A DNA stretch of 64,000 nucleotides from Psococerastis gibbosa. Its lineage: Eukaryota > Arthropoda > Insecta > Psocodea > Psocidae. The notes under the pieces are model-generated. The model did not search any database. It worked only from the letters and a program-made list of their open reading frames with translations, and had not been told where the DNA came from. The stretch spans positions 12,361,419-12,425,418 of the forward strand of contig OZ020486.1 of NCBI GenBank assembly GCA_963971405.1. The letters are read 5' to 3'. Made by a program: the position numbers and the translations under genes. Below, piece after piece: positions 35,101 to 46,553 of the stretch; position 1 is the first letter of the stretch, and the number at the start of each line of letters is the position of its first letter.

Positions 35101-37627
35101 AGCCAGGGCTATTACATAATCAGGATGCTTTTCTTTAAAGTCCGTTTTAAAGCTCGGGAGTTTGGGCGAGTTGAATAATTTTTATGTTTCATTTTAACTT
35201 CTGATGAAACCGACAACCATGTTTAAATTTAGCAATACTCCCCAACAAGAGTTTCGCAAATTCGCTAACTGATTAAAATTCTGAACAGGTATTTTACTAG
35301 CGGCAATGACCATTATACAAAACAGTCAAAACACACTTGTGACACAAAGGTTAAACTGGAATTTTCGACCCCCACTCACCTCTTTCCGCTCCAATTAATT
35401 TTTTTTCACATTAATATTTTGTGTGCAGATCAAATTTAAAGACTGATCGCGGCTTTACTGATTTTTGGGAGGTAGGGTGAGAAATCCATTCGGGTTGGAT
35501 TTAAAGTCGGATAATAAATGGTAATAGGCCGACGTTCAATTTAAATTTATAAGCGTTCGGCCTACCTTTTGTCAGAGGGAAGGAACAGCAGAAAACTTTA
35601 TAATGGTCTTTGAATAACGACGAAAATTCTTTTGCCTTAGGAGGCATTTGTGTAAAACTTCTTTGAGCTAAGGAATAGAAGCGAAAAAGATTCGTTGGCC
35701 CTGTAAGTTGTTTGCGGATATTAATTTTTATAGAGTTCAAATCTATTGTAGTAGCCTTGCTGTTTTTTGAAAAATAATTTTCAAGAAATTCAACGATGCA
35801 TGCTTCTGGCCCCCTGGTTGATTGCGCATTTATAGGAAATTTACGAAATACATTGATCTGCTTGGTTACAAGGTGGAAAGAAAATATTATTACATTAAAA
35901 CTTATAATAAAATAATATAACCTAGTCATTCTCATTTGAAAAATCTTCATCCCAACTAGGTACTACTAGCAGTAATACCTGTGTACTAGTAGTACCGTAG
36001 TCTGTAGCCTACGTTTATTTCGTTTTTAACTTCGATATGTTCCCCCAAAGAAACTTCAAACAAATAAAAATAGTTTCTTTAAACATTTAAAGCTAGAAAT
36101 GCAAGCTGAAATTTTAACTATAATTATTATAAATATACAATTTACACCACCGCTGTCATTGCCCACATGCCACACTATAAAAACTGCTGAGCTACTAAAA
36201 ACTAAAGTACTATAGAATAGTTTGCGTTTTAGTTCACTGACCTGTAAAAATTCCTCTTTCAGTTTTCTCATAAATATAAAGAGTGAAAAAGAGCGGAAGG
36301 AGAACGTTTCCTTGGAGCAGATTTTTGGTCTCGGAGAGAAAAAGACAGAGCTATAAAGCTAAAAGTGCGAGGCAGACAGAATGTTTACTTCCTCTTCAGG
36401 AATTTAATTACGTACCGACCTGACTACGATGGGATATAGCCCACTGTCAGTGCGTGTTCGTAAAACAATTTATTTTTAACTCACTTATTGGAAATTGAAG
36501 AAGAAAATTTCCTTAAATTCCTCTAATAAAATTGTTTAGAGGTGAATGCGCCGACGTTTTCATCCAGCTGAGGTTATTTATAGAGCCTTGCCTTAAGTCC
36601 GGAAAAATCCACTCGCCCCCCCCCCTCTTCTACCTACATTCTTCGCTTATTGCCTGAAGGTTCTAATAAATATCCTTTCTATCGAAGTATATGAATCAAT
36701 ATTGCCCGATTCCATTTTTCATCATTTAAAAAAATTTTGATGGTTTACGTTTTTTTTTTGTAGAATTCCCACGAGCAGATGGCTTGGGAAATAATTTGCT
36801 TCGCATGAACGCACTTTTTTTAAAACTCCATAACACGATGTGTAGCAGCAGCCAATATTCCATTCTTTTATAACCAAATGTACCTACAATACTATTAGGC
36901 ATATTTCTTCTTCGAATGCCTCTTCTATCGAAGATTGGGGATTGTAAACAGGCAGATACTGTACTTTGGAGCCCCCAAAAGGAAGTCAAGTATGTAGAGT
37001 ATCGAATGTAGGCTACTTGGTCGTGATGACTGCGTAGTATGGAATTGTAATGCAGTGGCTTCCTGTTGCAATCTGCATACTTATGCTGTTCACACTTCAT
37101 TAAGCTCCTCCGCCTTCGGGGCCAGTTTCCCAACCCCAGGACAAAAAAGTGCCCTAATAGGCCTACAGTGATATACAATTGCCATCATGAATTTAGGTTT
37201 AGGCAGAAATGTACACAATCAATGACTATAAATAGTATCGTATTTGTATTGTGCAGCTGCTAGACAAGATTACGATACAATATACAATTATTAGGTAATA
37301 GTCTCTATACATTACAAGTCTGCACTGCACATCCAGGTCATGTTTTCAAAGAATTCATTTCAAGACAGAAAGTTTTGGAAGGAAAATGAAAAAGTCTGGG
37401 AATTAAGACAAAAATAATTAAACGTGAAATGAGGTCGCTTAAACCCGCGCAAAATTTATTTAAAAAGTAAACACACTGCGAAGTTTTTACTTTTGCCTGC
37501 TTATGCAAACAGCTTTATTTACTAGTCCCACTGACGCATTAAGTAATTTTTGTCGCTACCTCCTACTTAATGGGGATTTATTATTGCTATGGTTCTTGAA
37601 TATAGCGTTATAAAAGGTTTCTTTTTA
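35101..37627. other. Intron sequence without recognised gene
   Basis: Two minus-strand frames of about 150 codons (35950-35501 and 37178-36726) show no domain, biased codon use or splice context. C-run near 36617-36626. No repeat family recognised over this 2.5-kb stretch, the longest such stretch in the gene. Confidence 0.4.
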
Positions 37628-38013
37628 GGCGCCCATTCCACCGACCGGCTAAGGCTATTTACAAAAACGGTGACGTGGTAGCAGACATTCAAGACTTAGG
37701 TGGCGTTTCCATCGACCTCGCATTGCAGAATGCAAATGACATTGACGGAAATTAGAATCTTTCTTTTTATAGAAATCTATTAAAATGTTTGTACTTATCA
37801 TATCACATGACGCCATTATTTAATTTTAGTTTGTTTGTTTGTGATTTTACTGTATATGATCATTGATCAATTTTAACTATGGCATAGAGGAAAATAAACA
37901 TTTCCATCAATTCTGCAATGCGAGGTCGGTGGAAACCCCGCCTAAGTCTTGAATGTCTGCTACCACGTCACCGTTTTTGTAAATAGCCCTAGCCGGTCGA
38001 TGGAATGGGCGCC
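37628..38013. mobile_element. Nested palindromic MITE, member M7
   Basis: Ends GGCGCCCATTCCACCGACC and GGTCGATGGAATGGGCGCC, TA on both sides. Contains GTGACGTGGTAGCAGACATT and an inner M1-type element starting GGTGGCGTTTCCATCGACC. Same composite as 24721-25105, so the composite itself has moved. Confidence 0.85.
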
Positions 38014-38699
38014 TAACTGATGAAATATACTCGTATTTTGAGCTAAATCATGGTAGTGGCACCGTAGTGCCGCACACGTAGGCCTACACATTATTGTAGA
38101 GTATGTGAATGATATCTGTGATCATAGTTAATAAGTGAAAATGTTTTAAATACATTTACGGGAGCTTGTCACGAGTATTTTATGGGTATATATGGTGTAT
38201 GAATGGTAAGTAAATGGTCTTTAGTTCTAAATTATAATTTTTTTTTCAGTTAAATTTGTAATATATTGTATTATATTATGGGTTGATTTTAAATTGTTAA
38301 TTATAATTTGGGAAATTTGCCCATTTGGAAAATAAAGACAATTTTCTTTCTTTAAGACACAATCGGACTCCTCACTGTAAGACTTTATTCTTATTAAGTC
38401 AAATTTCTCAAAAAATATCGATCTTAGAGACGTAATAGAGATCTTATAAGGTACAAAAAAATGTTGCTTTACATTTATTTTTGATGTTTAGTAAGTGTCC
38501 GCCACGAATAGGCCTACCATGTATCCAGTTTTGGAAGGCGTCGGGTTGAATTTTTTTCACGTCTTCAGGAACAGTGTTAGTTTGAAAGATGTTTAGAACA
38601 TACAGTACCATTTATTTAAGCGTAGGAGGTATTTGGTTTAATTCATACCATCCCATCCATTGATCGATCTTTTATGAAGAAAAAAAAACAAGCAAAGCT
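38014..38699. other. Intron sequence, nothing recognised
   Basis: AT-rich; no repeat family assigned. Confidence 0.4.
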
Positions 38700-38910
38700 G
38701 GGGCCCGCTTTGTGACCATTCAACTCTGTTTATTTTCATCGATTTTTTCATCGAAATTAATTAATCTAATTAATGTAAATTGCATGATTTTAATATTTAT
38801 TCTAATATTCGGGATGGAGACAAATCCAAAAAACCAAAAACCATGAAAATCGGTCCAGCCTTTCTCGAGTTATAACTGGAGTAACAAACCCGACTTTCTT
38901 TTATATATTA
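38700..38910 (+). repeat. Probable LINE 3'-end-like repeat
   Basis: GAAAATCGGTCCAGCCTTTC, TCGAGTTATAACTGG and GACTTTCTTTTATATATTAAG are a layout common at the 3' ends of dispersed elements in invertebrates. No coding part is attached. A C-run follows at 38937-38948. Confidence 0.4.
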
Positions 38911-39375
38911 AGATTAAGTGTGTACATAAAACATAACCCCCCCCCCCCGGGTGATCATACCGTTTTGTAAGAAACAACTACCGTAAGTAACCCCCCTATG
39001 AAAAATATTGCATTGTCTTGTTGGCGGTCAAATCAATTATTAAGTACGCAGCCTTCCATACCCACCCAGCAAAAGTGTCATTTACTGATAAATAAATAAA
39101 TAAGTATTTATTTGCAAACAGACCTATAAACTTCCAATAAAATGCAAAGCTTATACAGAAAATGTGAGTGAAATTTAAATTCCATCATGAAAAAAAAATG
39201 TGAATTTGCACCATTTGCTGTGAAGTCTACCCTTAGTTGCGCCATTTACGGATTAGAAAAATACCCTCGCCTGCATCATTTGCTGCGAAGTCTACATATA
39301 CCAACAATAACTGTGAATTAAATCACTGACTTCAACCCGCTCACGTTTCTTTTATTCATCTCTCAAATTATAACG

Positions 39376-39615
39376 TTCCGAATGACCACAAGACATGACT
39401 ACCTCCAGAGCCACCTGCACAGAATAGGTATCGCTGATACATCCGAGTGCTCCCTTTACTTCCAAGGGGAGAAGAATGCCGATCAACTATTTAGCTACAC
39501 TGCCATTGAGGGTAGAAAACCGATCTGAGACACAGGAGGGATTGGTCCAGCTCTATTACGCGGCACGGCGTCAAATTGCTCACCAGTCAAGGACGGGCGT
39601 TGGCAGAAGAAAAAG
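39376..39615 (+). mobile_element. LINE RNase H-tail fragment inserted 19 bp from an exon, with 13-bp duplication
   Basis: Encodes TTRHDYLQSHLHRIGIAD..., then, after frame disruption, YYAARRQIAHQSRTGVG, the same C-terminal segment as the element at 3925-4335. Flanked by perfect TCAAATTATAACG copies (39363-39375 and 39616-39628). The second copy is followed by 19 bp of intron and exon C. The zinc-knuckle cysteines are largely lost, so it is decayed although the target duplication is intact. Confidence 0.85.
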
Positions 39616-39647
39616 TCAAATTATAACGAAATTTATTTGTTTTGCAG

Positions 39648-39769
39648 TGCCTCCCACTATTCACAATGTCTCGTCCGGAGGAAATGTAGAAGTTCGGTGG
39701 GGTGACACAGTCTCTCTTGAGTGCCGTGCCTCCGGAAATCCAGCTCCAGCCATTTACTGGAGTCGAAAA
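39648..39769 (+). CDS. Exon C of the Ig-domain adhesion gene (first half of Ig domain 2)
   Basis: 122-nt exon after TTTTGCAG (ends 39647), followed by the strong donor GTAAGTAG (39770). Enters in phase 1, leaves in phase 0. It encodes the VPPTIHNVSSGG linker, then GDTVSLECRASGNPAPAIYW: the first cysteine of Ig2 and the conserved Trp. The pattern 'LEC-ASGNP-P-IYW' is very close to what is remembered of Klingon. NVS near the start is a possible N-glycosylation site. A retrotransposon fragment with its target duplication ends only 19 bp before this exon, leaving just AAATTTATTTGTTTTGCAG as original intron. The reading frame stays open upstream into that fragment. Confidence 0.94.
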
Positions 39770-39959
39770 GTAAGTAGCCATTCCGTTAGTAAAGATTCCT
39801 GATTCGTATATTGGAATGGAGCCCACACCTTCTGCTTCACAACCTTCCTCTCAACGATTGCAAGAATTTTCGTTACGTATATCCATCCCAGTAAAATAAT
39901 ACGAGAAGTCTTATAGTGCGAATATTTTGTTTTTCTTTCCAAACAGGTACTACCTAAGT

Positions 39960-40330
39960 TGTTGTTGTTGTTGTTTCTAACGCCTGCTTTCAGTATTTCT
40001 GCTTTAAGCAATCCTGTCAGCCTGGTTGGGGGAGTGAGTTTGTTTGCTAACTTGAGGCACCCTAAGGGCAGACTCTTTCACCTCGGGGAAAGGGGAGTTG
40101 ACTGACAGGGTGAACCTCCTGATTATAGTGGATTTCTAACCACTTGGGGAACATAGTAAAGTCACACGATTAATTCGGAGGTGACCAGGAGTCGACTGAC
40201 TGACTGGTATAGTCTCAGCGTGTAATCATGTCCCACCATGTTCCCGTGCCAACGCTGTGCACACTACCAAGTTTGCCGACGTTTGAAACATGCTCTCCTC
40301 TTATGAATTCAACATGGTAGGGCCGTTGGC
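39960..40330 (-). mobile_element. (AAC)n-tailed retroposon family E, copy 1, with 14-bp duplication
   Basis: 371 bp. Its own 3' end on the minus strand is a short AAC repeat. Perfect flanks GGTACTACCTAAGT at 39946-39959 and 40331-40344. Body landmarks: GGCAAACTTGGTAGTGTGCA, AGCGTTGGCA, GTCACCTCCGAATTAATCG, TCAGTCAACTCCCC. No open frame; a SINE or 5'-truncated LINE 3' UTR. No clear polymerase III promoter, though GGTTCGGAATCC in other copies is B-box-like. Confidence 0.82.
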
Positions 40331-40955
40331 GGTACTACCTAAGTAGTATATAGGCTATAATCACTTGAACTCAATCAACTTACGTAGTATTATGTTCATC
40401 CTTTTCATACGCCTAACGAAGCTATCTTCGGGGAGGGGGGGGGGGGCATAAAGGCCAGTGCATTCCGCCACCTATTCACCTCTGTCTAATTGGAAATGAA
40501 TTACTCATGTGGGAGGCTGAAGTCAAGTACTACAAGTCGGTACTACAAGTAGTATATAGGCTATAATCACTTGAACTCAATCAACTTTCGTAGTATTATG
40601 TTATGTTCATTCTTCCCATACGCCTAACGAAGCAATCTTCGGGGGGGGGGGGGGGGGTCATGAAGGCCAGTGCATTCCGCCACCTATTCACCTCTGTCTA
40701 ATTAGAAATGAATTACTCATGTGGGAGGCTTAAGTCAAGTAGCCTGCTACAAGTCGGTACTACAAGTAGTATATAGTATAGGCTATAATCACTTGAACTC
40801 AATCAACCTTCGTAGTATTATGTTATGTTCATCCTTCTCATACGCCTAACGAAGCAATCTTGGGGGGGGGGGGGTCATGAAGGCCAGTGCATTCCGCCAC
40901 CTATTCACCTCTGTCTTATTGGAAATGAATTACTCATGTGAGAGGCTGAAGTCAA
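40331..40955 (+). repeat. Tandem repeat, three units of about 200-217 bp
   Basis: Units start GGTACTAC...AGTAGTATATAGG at 40331, 40539 and 40756. Each contains TTGAACTCAATCAAC, a G-run of variable length (about 12, 17 and 12) and GGCCAGTGCATTCCGCCACC. Unit identity is high, so the array is young. Confidence 0.88.
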
Positions 40956-41719
40956 TAAGTGGTTTGAAGTCCATTATAATCAGGATGTTCCTTCATCAGT
41001 ATCATAGCAAGTTCAAACACGAAGGCTTAGCGCTATGTAAACTCCATAATTGCAGCCAAAATCGTGTGAACGACAGATATTGTGTAATTTATGAATTGAG
41101 AGTCCTGAAGGGAGTACTAACTAGGTACCGGTACATAAAGAAGAAGAAGAAGTATTAATCTCTAGTAGAATTAATCCTATTTCCATCCTTCAATTTTCAT
41201 CACCATTTCTCATTAGAAGTACCTTCAGAATAACACTGTAGAAATAGTATTACACTATCTCAATCGGTAATCGGTTTACGAATTATATACTTAATACATT
41301 GAAGAGGCTAAAATAGTGGCAGATTATCTCTGGAGTGTTCTAAACCGGCCACAATACACTACTTCCTTCTAGCTCCTTCTGAGAATTCTCCACTGCTTAT
41401 TGACCCTCAGCATTTCCGGTCGTGAGTTTGAATTAGCGAGGATTCTCGGCGATAATGGCGGCAGTATAAAGTCAGCAGTCTATTGTGTGACCACAAAGAA
41501 ATACCGACTCGGGACAAAAGACTAAGAGCTGCTTTGCTTTATGTCTACCGCAGTGTGTTGCCCGAGTTTCAGACAAAGGCTCTCCACCCAAGCACCAAAC
41601 AGATCACCTTCTACGACATAATGCACTTCACTTATGGGGCTTAGGGTGCCTTCGAAGTACCTATACCTAGGATAAAGTGCATGGTATGGTAAACTGGCAC
41701 CTAATGCCAATTTGAGGTA
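40956..41719. other. Intron sequence, nothing recognised
   Basis: AAG microsatellite near 41139-41152; otherwise no feature. Confidence 0.4.
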
Positions 41720-41990
41720 ACCTGGAATGGGCAACTATGTAGGAGAGATAGGACATTTGCTTCCCCCAAAATTTTCTGGGACAGCCTGCTACGTCTTGGT
41801 GGTCTTCTCCTTCTTCAAGTTACAGCCGGATGGCTGGTTGGCAGCAACATGTGACTACTTGAGGCATTATACATGGTTGCTGGTTCTTAGGATGCCACTT
41901 GGACCATTAATGCGGTGGTTTCCCCTTGCCTTCCGCATCCTATGCCGTTGACCGTCACCTGTTGCAAGGATCCAATTCGTCCGCCTTAGA
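41720..41990 (-). repeat. Repeat fragment, inverted relative to 4515-4690
   Basis: Reverse complement contains GGTCAACGGCATAGGATGCGG and GGGGAAACCACCGCATTAA as in the copy at 4580-4640. Probably a retroelement remnant; no protein assigned. Confidence 0.5.
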
Positions 41991-43280
41991 AGACGAAAAA
42001 GAACATAGAAGAGATTTCGCTTCCAACAATAATTTCTTGGACAAAGGGCAAACTACCACCTTTTTTAAATGGGTGGACATTGAAGACGTGGCGGGTGGCC
42101 ATTTAAAATAAAAAATAGTGATTGTCCCATTTCTCCTAGTTTATATACAGTGCCAGATAGGCCATGTAACAAGAGTAGCAAATTCTACGGGCCCCACGAA
42201 TTTGGGGACCCCGCGCTCCAACGCCTTTCCATATTTTACCAATACTAAATCCAGCCGAAAAGTTTATTTGTAACAGTTTTGTTTTATTTAATACCCTAAA
42301 CTTGAGCACCTACAGCAACCGAAGCGCCCCTTGACGGAATTTGCTACAGGCCACGCGCTAGCTTAATCCGGCACTCTATATACAGTATATAAAGCTCTAT
42401 GGGCAACGAAGTGCTAACTGACGTCCCCAGTAATTTATGTCGCTTATTGGCTACCGCAATTTATGGATTGGCAGTTAGTCTACCTACCATCGCACAGATT
42501 ATATACTACTCAATTTGAGCGCACTATAAAACCTTAAATGGGGAAGATCCCTAGGTGGGAAGTAGATCCAATTAATAACAACAGGGTTTTCAAGTGAAAA
42601 CTTTGCCAGAGTGGAGAGTCCCACAATAACCATTGCTTGAAAAGTCTCAAAACATTTCCACATTGGGAAACCCCCGGGCTTTTGTAACCATTGAGGAGCA
42701 AAAATTAAAATGAGGTATTGCGGGCCCAGATTCGACCCCTCCAAAATAAAAATCTGGTTTTGGCGTGCGATACGCTGCGTATGCCTCCCAAGTGTCCCAA
42801 TTAAGGAAAAAATAACCGTTACACATCAGCATGCATCACACAGACACACTCGCTGGGTAAAACAAAACTATTGCATTGTTCTATACGCTTATAATTTTCT
42901 TTTACCAGTGTACCAGACAGATTTTTAAAATAACTTCTGTTCCGGAAAGGTGTTTCAGAGAGGCAGAGGATTCAATTTAATTTAAAAAGTTTCAGGCAAA
43001 GACTTTTGATTTTAAAGAAAACTTCATCACAAATTGTAGCCATAACAATGGGAAAATAAAGTGGGTCAAATGCTACAACAGTTTGAAATTTTAATAAAAA
43101 AACAAAATGCAATAACTACGGATCCAATGGGCTTCCGAATGCTGATGAACTGGCAAGAGGGAACCCGTACATTTATCAATTAATGAAATGAAATGAACTG
43201 TATTAGGCCATTTTGGCCACATACATCCAGTACAGTGTTACAGTACAGTAGCTGCATGTGCTCGGCACCGTCAAAACTGT
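41991..43280. other. Intron sequence, nothing recognised
   Basis: No coding or repeat family recognised; 43185-43260 resembles a LINE end (GGCCATTTTGGCCACATAC). Confidence 0.35.
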
Positions 43281-44147
43281 AAAGAACCGGTCCGAGTTCA
43301 CTCGAACATGCTTTCCAATTTATCAAAATTATTAGATAGAGAAAATTAGTAATTTTATGGCAAATATTTTTCCTATGGTTAAATTTCCAATATCTCGGGG
43401 GGGGGGGGGGGCGGTTGTCCACCTGACGTCACTGGAAGTGAGGTAAATTCTCGATAGGTCAAACAAACACATTAATTACCACACAGCAATAATGGCAGGG
43501 CATGCAATGCATTTGAGCGCGAATTTTCTATCATTTTTTTCAAAAAATAATTTTTTGGGCAAAACCAAATATTTTTTTGGGAAAGCAACCTATCCGGTTT
43601 CGTTACTCAATTTAACACCTAAAACATGCTTGAAGGTAGAAATCATCGATAGAAAGGTTTCGCATTTTTTAGTCATTTTTTCATTAAAATTTAGTTATTT
43701 TTATTTTTTTACCCCCAGAAGCAAACTATCAAGGGGCAAGCGACCCCCCGCATTTTGTCAACATTAATAACGACTACAATCTACGACAATTTAAAAGAAA
43801 TCGTTGGAGCCGTTTTTGAGAAATAATTTTTTTAGAGTTTTTTTGGAGTTTTTTGAAAATAAACCCCCCCCCCCCCCCCAAATTGAGTTAGCCCAAAAAA
43901 AAATGGTCCCGAGGTATGATTTTTGTGAACCTACATGCCAAATTTCACTCAAATCCACTGAGTAGTTTGCCCGGAAATCGACGAACAGACAGACCAACCG
44001 ACAGACCGACCGACAGACAGACATTTTGTAAAAACCACTTTTTTGGGTTCCTGGGACCTCAAAACGTGTAAATCCGTTGAAATCTCGGAATCGAAAATTT
44101 CGACCATCACAAAGCTTTCCTTATACTACGTATAAATTGGAAAGCAA
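43281..44147 (-). repeat. Family A interspersed repeat, copy 3
   Basis: Uninterrupted minus copy from AAAGAACCGGTCCGAG to AAATTGGAAAGCAA, including a G-run at 43398-43411, a C-run at about 43866-43879 and a degenerate CAGACAGAC tract. Confidence 0.88.
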
Positions 44148-44352
44148 TAACCAAAGATATAGATAAAAACAAAAATCTACATACAGTATATAAACCTTAT
44201 CCATTATTACTATAGTCTATAGTACCTATAATATACCATTGAATATATATATATCACTAGTGTTGTATATTCAATGGTATAGTATAGTAGTAGTAGTAGT
44301 GTTAGTTGGGTTAATAACGACTTAGGCCTCATATTTGGGCCCATAGAGCGAC

Positions 44353-44572
44353 CCCGAGTTGACTGTCCTACACCAGCGCATAGGACAGTGGACCTCCTGA
44401 TTATAGTGGATTCCGAACCACTTGGGAAACACAGTGAAGTCACACGATTAGTTCGGAGGTGACCAGGACAAGTCCTACGATGTTTCCCTACAGGCACTGT
44501 GCACACGACCAAGTTATCTGCAGCTTTGAACCTGCTCTGGTTCGCTGGATTCAACTTGGTATGGCGGCCGGT
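44353..44572 (-). repeat. Retroposon family E, copy 2 (partial)
   Basis: Shares CCTCCTGATTATAGTGGATT, AAGTCACACGATTAGTTCGG and CTGTGCACACGACCAAG with the copies at 39960 and 50051. More diverged, and the AAC tail is missing. Confidence 0.7.
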
Positions 44573-44594
44573 ATGGTATAATATAGGTACTGAG

Positions 44595-45270
44595 ATTGAT
44601 AATATGAGTTAGTTCCATGGTTATAATAATTTTCCCATGGTTTAATTTCGGTTGCCTCAGATCCCAATGCACTGAATTTATCAATGGGACGATACATAGA
44701 AGAACGGGCAGACCAATATAAGACAATACCGTAATAATGGTAGGGTATGCAATGTACTGTGGCATAAATATTTCTTCAAAAAAAATTTTTTTATTCCAAA
44801 CCAAACTTTTGGTTATTCTATTTAACAACTATTTAACATATTAAAGTTAGAAATATCAAGAGAAGAGTTCCATAGAAAAGTTATTTCTTAGTTATTTTTC
44901 AAGAAAATTGAGTTATTCTTAGTTTAGCCCCAGGAACCAAACTATCAATGGACGCACGCGACATTGATAACCACTAGGAACAATCTAATTATGTGAATTA
45001 AAAAAAGAAAAACATTGAAGCCGTTTTTGAGAAAAATGTATTTGGGGGTAAAACTTCTCAAATTTGAGTTAGCTCAAAAATTATAAAAAATGGTTCTGAG
45101 ATATGATTACCATACTTAAAACCTGAAAATTAAAATCAATCGAGTATTTGGTCCAAAAATCGTCAGACAGACAGACTGTCCGACCACGTTTTTTATTCCT
45201 GAGACCTCAAAACGTGGAAATCCGTAAATGGAAAATTTCGACAAATCACAAAGTTTTCCTTATATGTACG
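44595..45270 (-). repeat. Degenerate family A copy
   Basis: Colinear but decayed: CCATGGTTTAATTTCGG, CATTGATAACCACTAGG, CAGACAGACAGAC and CACAAAGTTTTCCTTATATG. An older insertion than the other copies. Confidence 0.6.
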
Positions 45271-45396
45271 TATATTGTACAAACGTATGAATAGGAAATC
45301 CAAAAGGTCTTAGGTACATATACACGTGTTTATGTACCATGTGAGAACACTCGAGTGTTATGGCATTTTGTAGCCCACTGTATTATTTTGATGTTA

Positions 45397-45538
45397 GGCG
45401 GGGTTTCCACATACGTCAATGGTCAATGATAAATGTGGTATTGACGTTTTAGCAGACGTTAAAGACATACTAAAAATGTCTACTACCACGTCAAAACCAT
45501 ATTTACCATTGACCATTGACGTATGTGGAAACCCCGCC
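45397..45538. mobile_element. TA-flanked palindromic MITE, member M8
   Basis: Near-perfect palindrome: GGCGGGGTTTCCACATACGT / ACGTATGTGGAAACCCCGCC, then TCAATGGTCAATGATAAATG and its inverse. TA on both sides. The centre carries the TTGACGTTTTAGCAGACGTT module. Confidence 0.9.
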
Positions 45539-45874
45539 TAATTAATACTGTTCATTTCGTATTGAAAGACTTCAATTTAAAGCAACAGCATCTGTGACCC
45601 AATACAATTCAATACAAATACAATCTGTGGAAGCTATGTTCTCACCTCTATACCTGTACGTCATCTTCTTATTCTCTTAAAGCACAACAAATATCTTTCT
45701 AATTTACGTAAAAGCTAAGTTCTCTATTATTTCTTAAGAAAGCTGAAAAACTTGATAGAAAATTGAAACGTGAAGCTTCAGCAGGCGTAAATGTACATAA
45801 TTTCATCTCCATTATACAGGGAGGTAGCCTATAATTTATGTTTATTACATCCGAAATGGAGGATCAAGTGAAAA

Positions 45875-45960
45875 CTAAACCCGGTGGTATTCAAACTCAC
45901 GATCTATGACTTTCGTGTTTACTACTAAACTACGGATTTTACCGTGTCTACCTTTGACCA
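45875..45960 (-). repeat. tRNA-like SINE head fragment
   Basis: Minus strand: TAGTTTAGTAGTAAACACG (A-box region) and GATCGTGAGTTTGAATACC (B-box). Lacks a complete acceptor stem, so it is not a functional tRNA gene. Confidence 0.5.
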
Positions 45961-46094
45961 GTTTTGTTCAGGCTCAGTCGGGTAGGTCCAGATGTGTAGT
46001 TGTGCTTATCCGTCGGACAATATGAATCTTAAATCATATAGAGTATCTGAAGCTGGAAACAGAGGAACCATTAGTGAAGTAAGTCACATGGATG

Positions 46095-46265
46095 GATACA
46101 GGGGGGGGGCAGGATGGTAGCTGCTCCCCCCCCCCCAAAAAAAATTTAGTGAATCTATTGTAAGTTCATTTATTAAGCCCTTATTTAATCGATCCTACAT
46201 ATGTTTTTTCTATTTGTCCCCCCCAACTACCCCCTCCCCCCAAATGGGCTGGATCCGTCCCTGGT
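46095..46265. repeat. Decayed TIR element with paired G- and C-runs
   Basis: Starts near ACAGGGGGGGGGCAGG and ends GGGCTGGATCCGTCCCTG, with several C-runs. The left end is degenerate and no target duplication was found. Confidence 0.35.
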
Positions 46266-46402
46266 AAGGCATCGATAGTGGTTAGAGTTCCACCAGTCTC
46301 AGTTTTCACTTGTTTGGACATAAATTTGCCCCTTCAACCTAACGTCAATTTAGTGTTCAAATGGATATCTCCGGTTTAGTAATGGTTGTACCCTATTTTC
46401 AG

Positions 46403-46553
46403 AATAATCTTCTGCCTTCCGGTGAGCAAAGCCGCGAGGGTTCAGTGCTGACCATCGAAAGAACTACCAGGCATCAAGCAGGCACATACCTGTGCTCAGC
46501 CACCAACAATGTTGGCGAACCTGCTGTACAGTCTATCTCCCTCAGAGTTCTCT
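46403..46553 (+). CDS. Exon D of the Ig-domain adhesion gene (second half of Ig domain 2)
   Basis: 151-nt exon between CCTATTTTCAG (ends 46402) and donor GTAAGT (46554). Phase 0 in, phase 1 out, matching exons C and E. It encodes NNLLPSGEQSREGSVLTIER, then HQAGTYLCSATNNVGEPAV, which holds the second Ig2 cysteine in the classic G-Y-C-A-N-VG signature. SISLRVL ends the domain and links to Ig3. The 6.6-kb intron before it contains an (AAC)n retroposon, a 3-copy tandem repeat, family A copies and a tRNA-like fragment. Confidence 0.93.

Noticed and set aside
35501..35950. 149-codon minus-strand open frame
   Set aside because: No recognisable family or coding bias, and it lies inside an intron with no supporting signals.
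36726..37178. 150-codon minus-strand open frame
   Set aside because: No domain, no splice context, mixed composition; most likely a chance frame in intron sequence.
39476..39802. Single 108-codon open frame covering exon C and upstream sequence
   Set aside because: The first half is a LINE remnant and the last residues read into the intron; the true exon is 39648-39769.
40331..40955. Evenly spaced repeats considered as a CRISPR-like array
   Set aside because: Units are about 200 bp of continuous repeat with no short repeats and unique spacers, and the genome is eukaryotic.
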